From positions 1 to 13,454 of the forward strand of contig NZ_CALHGC010000332.1 of assembly GCF_938029485.1 (NCBI RefSeq): a stretch of 13,454 bases of DNA. The letters run 5' to 3'. This document shows positions 5,539 to 13,407 of the stretch, piece after piece. The DNA is from an uncultured Treponema sp. (GTDB lineage Bacteria > Spirochaetota > Spirochaetia > Treponematales > Treponemataceae). Under the pieces are notes generated by a model. That model had not been told where the DNA came from, did not search any database, and worked only from the letters and a program-made list of their open reading frames with translations. A program made the position numbers and the translations under genes. Numbering within the stretch: the first letter of the stretch is position 1; every line of letters starts with the position of its first letter.

Positions 5539-7926
5539 ATGGTCGAATTATTAGCGCCGGCGGGGAATCCCGAAGCATTGGAAGCTGCGATTGCGGAAGG
5601 GGCGGACGCCGTTTATTTAGGTTTAAAAAGCTTTAATGCCCGTATGCGGTCTTCAAACTTTGCGTGGAATCAGTTTGAGGCAACGGTTGATGTACTGCAT
5701 AAGCGGAATAAAAAAATATATGTTACCGTCAATACGGTTGTAACCGAAAACGAGATGGAGCGGCTCTACCGGTTTTTGGCATATCTCAACAATGTCGGCC
5801 CGGACGGCATTATCGTGCAGGATCTCGGGCTGATTCAAATGGCGCACAAACACTTTCCGAATCTCAAGCTCCATGCTTCTACGCAGCTCAATATTGCAAG
5901 TGCAAAGGCAGCCAATGCGATGAGCCGCTGGGGGGTGTCGCGGACGGTGCTTGCCCGGGAACTGAGTTTGGAAGAAATCCGAGCGGTACATGCCAACACT
6001 TCATGCGAGCTGGAAGTATTCGTACACGGGGCGCTCTGTGTCAGCGAATCGGGCTTGTGCCTGTTTTCAAGCTACCTCGGCGGAAAGTCGGCGAACCGCG
6101 GGATGTGTACCCAAGCATGCCGCCGCCTCTACACGGCGCATGAGCCGGAGGGCGATCGGGAAGGCTACTTTTTCTCCCCCGCGGATTTACAGCTCATCGA
6201 GTATATCCCCGATTTGATACAGGCAGGCGTTGCCTCATTTAAAATAGAAGGAAGAATGAAAAGCGCCGAGTATGTCGGCACAGTAGTGTCCGCCTACCGG
6301 TATGTCATCGACAACTGGGAAGCCGATAAAAAGGCGGCGGTAGAAACAGGCAAGCGTATTTTAGCAAACGACTTTGCACGGAAAAAGACCGGCTACCGCT
6401 TTAAAAGCACCCGCGCGGAAGAAGTGCTCAACCCCGATCAGGCGGGCGGCACCGGCATCTACCTCGGCATTATCGACGGCATTAAAAAGGGCGCCGTGGA
6501 GGAAGTCCCGTTTAAAGACGGCACGCGGGCGGTACACTATGTACAGCTGAAAGACGGACATTATACGCCGGAGAAAGGCGACTCGGTGCGCATTCACAAG
6601 AAGGACGACAGCGGACGCGAAAGCTGGAAAATTCAGGATATAATGGAAAGCAAATCCGGCGCATGGCTGCAGCTGCCTGCGGATTCCGGCAAAGGCGACA
6701 GCGTATACCTTTTGCAGACCAAGGCAATGACCAAACGCTACCCCCGTTTGCTGCCCGCCTCGCTCGAAAAATACCGCAAACAGCCCAACGACGAAGCGCT
6801 GCCGATGCTGACACTCGAAGCGGGCTTCCCTACCCTCGGCGATACAAACAAAGCCGCGCCCTCAAAACCAGCATCCGCAACACCTGCCGGAGCGGCGCTG
6901 CCCGCGAAATCAGCGGCTGCAGCGACCGCACCATCCGCGACACCCGTCAAAAAGAGTCTTGCGAAAAAACCTGCGGATATTTTCCCCGAAGGGTTCTACG
7001 TTCAAGTTTCTTCCATTGCGGATTTGCATACCATCCTTGCGGATAAACCGGTACGGGTTATTATCAATTTGAATGAGGACACCTATCCGGCGCTAGCTGG
7101 ACAACAGCCCAATCCGCAGCCGCAAAATCAGCAGCAGGTAAAACCGCTGCCGTTCTCCAAACGGGAAATCTTTATTTCGCTTGATCCCTTTGTGCCGCAA
7201 GAACAGGAACCTATCCTTGCAGAACAGCTTGAACAGCTAACCGCACAGGGGTATACGCAATTTATCGTGAATAATCCGGCGCATATTTCCATGCTCCGCA
7301 ATAAAAAGAACTTTTTAGTCGCGGGGCCGTACCTTTACACCTTTAACTGCTGGGCGGTTTCGTGGCTGCAGGAGAACGGCATCTGCGCCTATATCCCCCC
7401 TGCCGAAAGCTCTCAGGCGAATATCGAAACGGTGTTTGCGCCGGAGCTGCGCCCGCAGGTACTGCTGCCGCTTTTTTCGTATTCCGTGCTGTTCAGAATG
7501 CGCTTTACGCTGCCGAAAAACTACAACTTTCTCTACTTTTCCGACAAGCAGGGCGAAGCGTTTAGAGCTTTTTCTACACCGTCCGCCTCTTTTGTGCTGT
7601 CCGACAAGCCGTTCTCGGTTGTAGACCGCTACCACGCCTTACAGCATCATCAGTTCTCACGCTTTTTGCTGGATTTTTCGCATACGAGCGTTGAGCGTCG
7701 CGCTTATCGGTTCATTTTACAGTCGCTGCGGAGCGGTACCCCTCTCCCCGACTCGGTGCGCTTTAATTGGAAAGAAGGCTTCTACGATCCGCAGCGGGTA
7801 GAAGAACTCAAACAGCTGGGACAAAAATCGGCGGCAGAGCGCGGCGCCAAACATTCCGGCGGACGAACAAAACCGCCTAAAGGACGTTCACAGAACCGCC
7901 GGCACAATCAGACACACCGGAAATAA
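5539..7926 (+). CDS. U32-family protein, long two-part form (RNA hydroxylase-like)
   Basis: 795 residues. The N-terminal part (about 1-300) is a typical U32 barrel opening VELLAPAGNPEALEAAI, with the family signature ELEVFVHGALCVSESGLC. Four cysteines (C167, C174, C190, C194; spacing x6, x15, x3, within HGALC and RGMCTQACR) match the Fe-S cysteines of this family. Characterised relatives hydroxylate RNA (RlhA on 23S rRNA, TrhP on tRNA) or act in ubiquinone synthesis (UbiU/V), so 'peptidase' is probably a misnomer. About 330-430 looks like a beta-rich U32 C-terminal domain. An Ala/Pro/Lys linker follows (about 435-484), then a second region (about 485-765) and a basic tail ending RSQNRRHNQTHRK. 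The start is ATG 5539, because it gives the family N-terminus and lies downstream of the likely promoter. In-frame TTG 5473 and ATG 5515 are upstream and without support. The substrate is unknown. Confidence 0.88.
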   Translation: MVELLAPAGNPEALEAAIAEGADAVYLGLKSFNARMRSSNFAWNQFEATVDVLHKRNKKIYVTVNTVVTENEMERLYRFLAYLNNVGPDGIIVQDLGLIQMAHKHFPNLKLHASTQLNIASAKAANAMSRWGVSRTVLARELSLEEIRAVHANTSCELEVFVHGALCVSESGLCLFSSYLGGKSANRGMCTQACRRLYTAHEPEGDREGYFFSPADLQLIEYIPDLIQAGVASFKIEGRMKSAEYVGTVVSAYRYVIDNWEADKKAAVETGKRILANDFARKKTGYRFKSTRAEEVLNPDQAGGTGIYLGIIDGIKKGAVEEVPFKDGTRAVHYVQLKDGHYTPEKGDSVRIHKKDDSGRESWKIQDIMESKSGAWLQLPADSGKGDSVYLLQTKAMTKRYPRLLPASLEKYRKQPNDEALPMLTLEAGFPTLGDTNKAAPSKPASATPAGAALPAKSAAAATAPSATPVKKSLAKKPADIFPEGFYVQVSSIADLHTILADKPVRVIINLNEDTYPALAGQQPNPQPQNQQQVKPLPFSKREIFISLDPFVPQEQEPILAEQLEQLTAQGYTQFIVNNPAHISMLRNKKNFLVAGPYLYTFNCWAVSWLQENGICAYIPPAESSQANIETVFAPELRPQVLLPLFSYSVLFRMRFTLPKNYNFLYFSDKQGEAFRAFSTPSASFVLSDKPFSVVDRYHALQHHQFSRFLLDFSHTSVERRAYRFILQSLRSGTPLPDSVRFNWKEGFYDPQRVEELKQLGQKSAAERGAKHSGGRTKPPKGRSQNRRHNQTHRK

Positions 7927-9025
7927 ACAATCCCGTCGCTTCATCCCGATGCTGCACGATAATCGAGGCCTCAGGGGTATCGCGTTCGGCTAAACCGCGC
8001 TCTATCAGCGGGTAAAGTTTTTCGTGCGGCTTTTGATTGCGATACAGAATAAGCAGCAGCGCCTCATCCTTGAACGCATCCATCATCCAAAAATCGCCGT
8101 CACTGTCGCCCGCAATAAGGATGGGAGCTTTCCCGCCGTGCCGCGGAGCAATCAACGTCCGTATCGCCTCCGCCTTTCCTTCCCGCCACGTTTGCGGAAT
8201 GGAGTAGTCCCGCTCATCGGTAAACACGCCGTCGACATTCCGCAGCCGCCGCCTGCCGAATACTTGTTCGGGACGGAGACAATAGCCATACGCAGGATTA
8301 CAGGCAAACACCCGCACGCCGTCCTCCTGCGAGGCGGAGCAGATGTAGGGAGTAATGCCGTGTTCTTCAAAACGGCGGAACAGCTCCCGTATTTCCGGCT
8401 GTATCCGTATACCCTTCCGGTACGTTGCGGTAACGACACCGGCTCGCCCTGCCTGCCGCACGGGTGATACGAGCGTGTATTGTTTTATTTCAGAAGTAAG
8501 CGCTTCCGCAATCGTTTTTTCTACAAGACTATTCAATTCGGGAAGCGTCATTCCCGTACATACCGATTGAGAAATATCGGTATTACAAACCGTTACCGCA
8601 TACCGCATCAGTGTCAGAATTTTTGTCTTAAAATCGAGGAACTCCTCGGTTTGCGCGACTTCCTCAAGCGGAAGCGTTCCGTTCAAATGTTGATATGCAT
8701 GATATAAGAACCGATAGCGGGCGTCCAAATCCGCCGAAAGATCCGCTGCAATCAGCTGCCGCCCTTCGCTATTAAAACAGCCGGTAAGCGGAATATCCTG
8801 CGGGATTTCATACCGGATGGTAACGGCAAACTGTTCGGGCGTTAGGTTAAAACAGAGGTGTTCAAGCTGATACAGAAAAAGACTGTCCTGTACATCGTAA
8901 AAGATACAGGTAAAATCCCAATCGAAGACGGCATAGTTGCCGGCAAAGGCTTTTTCCGCAATCAAGCGTTCCAACCGCAGCTTGTTCTGTGGCTCCCAAT
9001 TACCGGTTAATATCGGTTTATTCAT
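7877..9025 (-). CDS. HAD-superfamily phosphatase (SerB-like type)
   Basis: Predicted cytoplasmic phosphatase of 382 residues with all four HAD motifs. Motif I is FDWDFTC (nucleophile Asp35, Asp37). Motif II is the Ser in YICSAS (about 230). Motif III is the Lys in REGKAEAI (284). Motif IV is AGDSDGDF (305-312). A long cap insert between motifs I and II (about 50-220) suggests subclass I with a helical cap, as in phosphoserine phosphatase-like enzymes. No signal peptide is visible. The ATG at 9025 lies 13 bp after the sufU stop. A GTG at 9070 would add 15 residues that overlap sufU and look non-native. It is probably the second gene of a sufU operon. Its 3' end overlaps the convergent U32 gene by 50 bp. 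The substrate cannot be named; a phospho-amino acid or a phospho-alcohol would fit. Confidence 0.85.
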   Translation of the reverse strand: MNKPILTGNWEPQNKLRLERLIAEKAFAGNYAVFDWDFTCIFYDVQDSLFLYQLEHLCFNLTPEQFAVTIRYEIPQDIPLTGCFNSEGRQLIAADLSADLDARYRFLYHAYQHLNGTLPLEEVAQTEEFLDFKTKILTLMRYAVTVCNTDISQSVCTGMTLPELNSLVEKTIAEALTSEIKQYTLVSPVRQAGRAGVVTATYRKGIRIQPEIRELFRRFEEHGITPYICSASQEDGVRVFACNPAYGYCLRPEQVFGRRRLRNVDGVFTDERDYSIPQTWREGKAEAIRTLIAPRHGGKAPILIAGDSDGDFWMMDAFKDEALLLILYRNQKPHEKLYPLIERGLAERDTPEASIIVQHRDEATGLFISGVSDCAGGSVNVL

Positions 9026-9038
9026 TTTATCGGCTGCC

Positions 9039-9470
9039 CTAATTTCCATGTTCGAGCAGCACCTGTGCACTATGCCAGCTCAACGTTGCGCATTTGATGC
9101 GGGCGGGCATTTCGGCAAAATAGCTGAGAATCTGCGCATCGCCGAGACTCTCCAACTCTTCCTCGGACTGCGGCTTTCCTGCCATCATATCAAAAAACAC
9201 CTCAAGACAATGCTGCACCTCTTTAACCGTTTTACCTTTGATTAAATCGATCAGCATATTGGTAGAAGCGGTTGAAACCGCACAACCGGCACCTAAAAAA
9301 GAAGCGTCCTCAACAATCCCATCCTTTTGTTTAATCAGCAAGGTTAAATCGTCGCCGCAGCTGGGATTATGCCCGCGCTCAATACCGGTCGCTCCGTCCA
9401 ACTGATGTTTATGTTCGGTTCTCCGCGAATAATCCAATAATGTTTGTTGATATACCGTTTCGATGCTCAC
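9039..9470 (-). CDS. sufU: Fe-S cluster assembly protein SufU
   Basis: 143-residue member of the IscU/NifU fold, cytoplasmic. In the SUF system, SufU takes sulfur from the desulfurase SufS and serves cluster assembly. The three ligand cysteines are present: C38 in NPSCGDDLTL (with conserved Asp40), C63 in GAGCAVSTAS and C127 in RIKCATLSW. The insert before the third cysteine (about 100-122) marks SufU rather than IscU. The GTG start at 9470 is supported by GAGGAG 6 bases upstream. The usual partners sufS, sufB, sufC and sufD are not in the window, so the gene stands apart from them, with only a HAD phosphatase downstream. A separate promoter lies in the gap after clpB. Confidence 0.93.
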   Translation of the reverse strand: MSIETVYQQTLLDYSRRTEHKHQLDGATGIERGHNPSCGDDLTLLIKQKDGIVEDASFLGAGCAVSTASTNMLIDLIKGKTVKEVQHCLEVFFDMMAGKPQSEEELESLGDAQILSYFAEMPARIKCATLSWHSAQVLLEHGN

Positions 9471-9526
9471 ATCCCGCTCCTCTATTGCTATTGCTCAAAA
9501 GGTTTAATCTAAAAAGTCCGGTGATG

Positions 9527-9555
9527 ATTTTATACGAAAGGACACTGTATTTCAA
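9527..9555 (-). promoter_or_regulatory. Putative sufU promoter
   Basis: On the minus strand, TTGAAA (9555-9550) is followed after 17 bases by TAAAAT (9532-9527). An overlapping TATAAA has 15-base spacing. The site lies in the 143-bp gap between clpB and sufU. It gives a leader of about 50 bases holding the strong GAGGAG site. I see no clear clpB terminator or other element in this gap. Confidence 0.5.
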
Positions 9556-9613
9556 TGAACCGCATCGCTATAACCGGTACAAATTACCCATTAAAGTATT
9601 ACCGATTCTCTCC

Positions 9614-12190
9614 CTACGCCTTAAACGTCAATCCGCCCTTTCCGGCATCCACCGTAATGTCGGTTTTACCGGCGAAGGCACCCGAAAGCAACTCTTTGGC
9701 GAGCTTGTTTTCAAGTTCGGTTTGGATAGCCCGCTTTAAGGGGCGCGCACCGTACAATGGATCATAGCCGATATCGGCGAGGAAGTCTTTTGCTGCATCC
9801 GTTACAGTCAAATGCAGGCGGCGTGCTTCAAGCCGTGCGGAAACAGCCTGCAACTGAATATCGACGATCTTGCGGATATGCTCTTTGCCGAGCCGTCCGA
9901 AGGTTAAAAGCTCATCGATACGGTTCAAAAACTCAGGGCGGAAATGCTGTTTGAGCAGGTCTTTAATCTGCGCAGTCATTGCATCAGGGGTGTCCGCCGA
10001 CAAAATCAGCTCGGAGCCGAGATTGCTCGTCATGATGATAATCGTGTTACGAAAGTCGATTACCCTGCCTTGCCCGTCCGTAAGCCGCCCGTCATCCAGT
10101 ATCTGCAAGAATACATTGAACACATCGGGATGCGCTTTTTCGATTTCGTCAAAGAGCACCACGCTGTACGGTCGGCGGCGCACCGCTTCGGTCAGCTGTC
10201 CGCCTTCGTCATAGCCCACGTAGCCGGGCGGCGCTCCGATTAAGCGGCTCACCGAATGCTTTTCCATGTATTCGCTCATGTCGATACGGGTAAGCGCCCG
10301 GTCATCGTTAAAGAGGAAGTCCGCAAGGGTGCGCGCCAGTTCGGTTTTACCCACACCGGTAGGTCCGATACAGAGGAAGCTGCCGAGCGGGCGGTTGGGG
10401 TCGGAAAGTCCTGCCCTATTCCGTCTGATGGCATCGGCAACCGCCTGTACTGCCTGATCTTGTCCGACAACCCGCTTCTGCAATACTGATTCCAGATCGA
10501 GGTACTTCTGCTGCTCGCTCGCCAGCATCTTTGCAACAGGAATCCCTGTCCACATCGAAACAATCTTAGCAATATCCTCTTCGGAAACCTCTTCGCGGAG
10601 AAGCTGCCCGCTGCTGCCCGCTTTTTTTGCAAGCTCCGCAGTAACGGCGGCGATCTTTTTTTCCAGCTCCGGAATGCGTCCGTATTTCAGCTCGGCAGCC
10701 TTATTCAAATTGCCGTCGCGCGTAAACTGCGTTTCTTCGCGGCGCAGCTGCTCAAGCTCTTCCTTATATTTCCGCGACTCGTTGATGCGGGTCTTTTCGT
10801 TTTGCCACTGCGCCTGCATCACATTCCGCTTTTCGGTTAAGTCGGATAGCTCCTGCTCCAGCTTTTCCAACCGCTCTTTTGAAGCAGCGTCCGTTTCTTT
10901 TGAAAGCGACACTTTCTCGATGTTCATCTGGAGGATTTTGCGCTCCACCTGATCAAGCTCAACCGGCTGACTTTCGATTTCCATCTTGAGTCTGCTGGCG
11001 GCCTCGTCCACAAGGTCGATTGCCTTATCAGGCAAAAAGCGGTTGGTGATATAGCGGTTGGAAAGCACCGCCGCTGCGATGAGCGCCTCATCCTTAATGC
11101 GCACACCGTGGTGTACCTCGTACTTTTCCTGCAAGCCGCGCAGAATGGCAATGGTGTCCTCTACATTCGGTTCGGGGCAGTATACCTGCTGGAAGCGGCG
11201 CTCCAAGGCGCTGTCTTTTTCGATATACTTCCGGTACTCATCCAAGGTGGTAGCGCCGATCGCCCGCAGCTCACCGCGTGCCAAGGCAGGCTTTAAGAGG
11301 TTGGAAGCATCCATCGCCCCTTCACTCGCACCGGCGCCGACAAGGGTATGCAGCTCATCAATAAAGAGGATGATACTGCCCTCGGCTTTTTGCACCTCGG
11401 AGATAACCGCTTTGAGGCGCTCCTCAAATTCGCCGCGGAACTTCGCGCCGGCAACCAAGGCACCGAGGTCAAGCGACAAGAGCTTTTTCCCGCGCAGGCT
11501 ATCCGGCACGTCCCCGGACACAATCCGGCGGGCAAGCCCTTCGACAATGGCGGTTTTACCGACACCCGGCTCACCGATCAATACGGGGTTGTTTTTAGTG
11601 CGGCGCGACAATACCTGCATTACCCGCCGGATTTCTTCATCCCGTCCAATAACCGGATCGATTTTTTCTTCCCGTGCAAGCTCCGTTAAGTCGCGGCAGT
11701 ATTTTTCAAGACTGTTAAAGGTCGCTTCGGGGTCTTCACTGGTAACCCGCTGATTTCCCCGCACATCCTTTAAGGCTCTCAGCGCCGCATCGTAGGTAAT
11801 GCCGTGCGAGCGGAGCAGTTCACCCGTTTCATCATCGCTTTTGGTAAGCGCAAGGAGAATATGTTCCGTAGAAACGTATTCATCCTTTAACGAAGACGCA
11901 ATCTTTTCCGCCTGAGCGCAGAGCTTGGTTAAAACCGGCGACATATAGACCTGTGCAGAGTCTCCGGTTACCCGCGGTTTTTTATCCAAAATAGAATCGA
12001 GCGAATCGAGGATTTGATCCGTCGATGCGCCGATCTTCTCAATGAGCGGCGGTACAATCCCCTCTTCTTGATCTAAGAGTTTATATAAGAGATGAACCGG
12101 CTCAATCTGACTGTGATTGTCTTGTTCGGCAAGCGAGGCAGCTTCTTGCAATGCCTCCCGTGCTTTCACTGTGTATTTGTCTATATTCAT
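9614..12190 (-). CDS. clpB: ClpB protein disaggregase
   Basis: 858 residues, the normal length for ClpB, a cytoplasmic hexameric AAA+ machine that pulls proteins out of aggregates together with DnaK/DnaJ/GrpE. Order: Clp N-domain repeats (about 4-145); first ATPase domain (Walker A GEPGVGKT 206-213, Walker B IILFIDELHT about 273-282); coiled-coil middle domain (about 400-525, KEELEQLRREETQ); second ATPase domain (Walker A GPTGVGKT 609-616, Walker B VVLFDEIEKAHP about 677-688, GAPPGYVGY pore region 652-660); and the C-terminal small domain. The middle domain separates it from ClpA and from ClpC, which has a shorter one. The ATG at 12190 has no visible Shine-Dalgarno site and no CIRCE repeat upstream. 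potD ends 65 bp upstream on the same strand. Confidence 0.98.
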   Translation of the reverse strand: MNIDKYTVKAREALQEAASLAEQDNHSQIEPVHLLYKLLDQEEGIVPPLIEKIGASTDQILDSLDSILDKKPRVTGDSAQVYMSPVLTKLCAQAEKIASSLKDEYVSTEHILLALTKSDDETGELLRSHGITYDAALRALKDVRGNQRVTSEDPEATFNSLEKYCRDLTELAREEKIDPVIGRDEEIRRVMQVLSRRTKNNPVLIGEPGVGKTAIVEGLARRIVSGDVPDSLRGKKLLSLDLGALVAGAKFRGEFEERLKAVISEVQKAEGSIILFIDELHTLVGAGASEGAMDASNLLKPALARGELRAIGATTLDEYRKYIEKDSALERRFQQVYCPEPNVEDTIAILRGLQEKYEVHHGVRIKDEALIAAAVLSNRYITNRFLPDKAIDLVDEAASRLKMEIESQPVELDQVERKILQMNIEKVSLSKETDAASKERLEKLEQELSDLTEKRNVMQAQWQNEKTRINESRKYKEELEQLRREETQFTRDGNLNKAAELKYGRIPELEKKIAAVTAELAKKAGSSGQLLREEVSEEDIAKIVSMWTGIPVAKMLASEQQKYLDLESVLQKRVVGQDQAVQAVADAIRRNRAGLSDPNRPLGSFLCIGPTGVGKTELARTLADFLFNDDRALTRIDMSEYMEKHSVSRLIGAPPGYVGYDEGGQLTEAVRRRPYSVVLFDEIEKAHPDVFNVFLQILDDGRLTDGQGRVIDFRNTIIIMTSNLGSELILSADTPDAMTAQIKDLLKQHFRPEFLNRIDELLTFGRLGKEHIRKIVDIQLQAVSARLEARRLHLTVTDAAKDFLADIGYDPLYGARPLKRAIQTELENKLAKELLSGAFAGKTDITVDAGKGGLTFKA

Positions 12191-12196
12191 ACAATG

Positions 12197-12225
12197 AATC
12201 TACGCACAAAACGGAAAAACGGCAA
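12197..12225 (-). promoter_or_regulatory. Weak candidate clpB promoter
   Basis: On the minus strand, TTGCCG (12225-12220), a 17-base spacer and TAGATT (12202-12197) each match the sigma70 boxes at four of six bases. A start 7 bases after the -10 box would fall on the clpB ATG itself, giving a leaderless message. The alternative is read-through from potD, 65 bp away. Confidence 0.3.
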
Positions 12226-12255
12226 TAAAATTTTTTTAGCGAAGGTCGGCTTATC

Positions 12256-13317
12256 CTACGGTGTAAAACGGATGCGCTGCCAATAACTGGTATACAGCTC
12301 TAAGTTTGCACCGAGGTCTTTTTTGAGAATGCAGTCTTTTAGGTCGTCGAGCGTATAGTGCGGTTGTTTTTTTTGATAGTTCCCCGCCTCCGTGTGGATG
12401 GAAGACGGAAAGCCGAACGTGTCTAAAAATTCGGCATAGATTGCAGGGTCAAGCATAAAGTTGATAAAGGCGTGTGCGAGTTCCGGATGCGTGGCTCCTT
12501 TGGGAATACAGAAACTGTCGATATACAAACCCGAATGAACGCCTTGCGGAATAAAGAAATCGACATACTGAGCTTGCTCATCCTGCAGCTCCGCAAAAAT
12601 CGACTCCGCGTATCCTTGTACTACTAAAAAGTCCCCCGATGCAAAAGATTTGGCAAACCCGTCCGCATCAAACTTTACGAGATTGGGCTTCCAGTCATTT
12701 TGGATTAGCTGATATGCCTGTTCCAGTTCGTCGGGATTGGTGCTATTCGGCTCATTCCCTAAATAACCTAATGCAGCGCCCATCACTTCCCTCATATCAT
12801 CCATCATCGTCATTCTGTTTTTTAAATCTATCCGTTCAAAGATATTCCAGCTCCGCTCATAATCGGGTACTTCTTTGGTGTTTACCGCAATACCCGCAGC
12901 GCCCATATAATACGGTATCGAAAATTGCATTTGAGAATCGTAGCCGATCCGGTTGAGAACCTCGGGGCGTAGATAACGGATATTCGGAATTTTGGAGATG
13001 TCGATGGGTTCGAGCATATTCAGTTTGATCATAATGGAAACATAGTCTGCCGAAGGAACAACCAAATCGTAGCCTTTTGAACCGGCCATGAGTTTGGCAA
13101 ACATATCTTCGTTGGACGCAAAATCATCGTAGACCACTTTGACATTGTATTTTTTTTCAAAAGCTTTGATAACGGAATCGGGCGTGTAGTATGTCCAGTT
13201 ATACAAATGGAGAACTGCCTCTCGTGTATTGCGGCAAGCGGTAAAAATAAAAATATAAGCGAGTGTTAATACGATAAATAAAAAAACGCAGTCGGTATTT
13301 TTTAAACGATGATTCAT
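12256..13317 (-). CDS. potD: PotD-like polyamine ABC transporter substrate-binding lipoprotein
   Basis: 353-residue extracytoplasmic binding protein expected to deliver spermidine or putrescine to an ABC importer. The N-terminus has a basic start, a hydrophobic stretch (about 11-24) and a loose lipobox IFTAC, with Cys28 as the likely lipidated residue. The mature part opens with the PotD-type LHLYNWTYYTPDSVIKAFEK, then YDDFASNEDMFAKL, YDLVVPSADY and GLYIDSFCIPKGA. The ATG at 13317 has GAGG 6 bases upstream and is preferred over GTG 13329. In Escherichia coli PotD, a Trp and an Asp in a W.GSA-like segment bind the polyamine; the matching region here reads VQGYAES, without Trp, so the ligand may differ. 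potA, potB and potC are not in the window. Its own promoter seems to lie upstream. Confidence 0.88.
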   Translation of the reverse strand: MNHRLKNTDCVFLFIVLTLAYIFIFTACRNTREAVLHLYNWTYYTPDSVIKAFEKKYNVKVVYDDFASNEDMFAKLMAGSKGYDLVVPSADYVSIMIKLNMLEPIDISKIPNIRYLRPEVLNRIGYDSQMQFSIPYYMGAAGIAVNTKEVPDYERSWNIFERIDLKNRMTMMDDMREVMGAALGYLGNEPNSTNPDELEQAYQLIQNDWKPNLVKFDADGFAKSFASGDFLVVQGYAESIFAELQDEQAQYVDFFIPQGVHSGLYIDSFCIPKGATHPELAHAFINFMLDPAIYAEFLDTFGFPSSIHTEAGNYQKKQPHYTLDDLKDCILKKDLGANLELYTSYWQRIRFTP

Positions 13318-13342
13318 AGCCTGCCTCACGAAGGAATTGCAT

Positions 13343-13359
13343 TGTATACAGAATATACA
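13343..13359. promoter_or_regulatory. 17-bp dyad (TGTATA-N5-TATACA) on the potD promoter
   Basis: TGTATA (13343-13348) and TATACA (13354-13359) are perfect inverted arms around CAGAA. The dyad covers the predicted -10 box and start site of potD, the usual place for a repressor operator. No regulator gene lies beside it. Confidence 0.45.
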
Positions 13360-13381
13360 AGAAACAACCGATAGATGGCAA
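13352..13381 (-). promoter_or_regulatory. Putative potD promoter
   Basis: On the minus strand, TTGCCA (13381-13376), an 18-base spacer and TATATT (13357-13352) form a fair sigma70-type match. The predicted start is near 13345 and the leader about 28 bases, ending with GAGG before the ATG. Confidence 0.45.
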
Positions 13382-13407
13382 GCCGGACAACACGGAAGCC
13401 ACGGAAA

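Noticed and set aside
11058..11753. Long plus-strand open frame of 231 codons inside clpB
   Set aside because: It is antisense to a fully conserved clpB region and its translation is Ser/Arg-rich noise typical of a shadow frame.
12229..12255. Possible potD terminator with A/T runs
   Set aside because: The only stem is 3-4 bp with a bulge, and the T stretch is interrupted.
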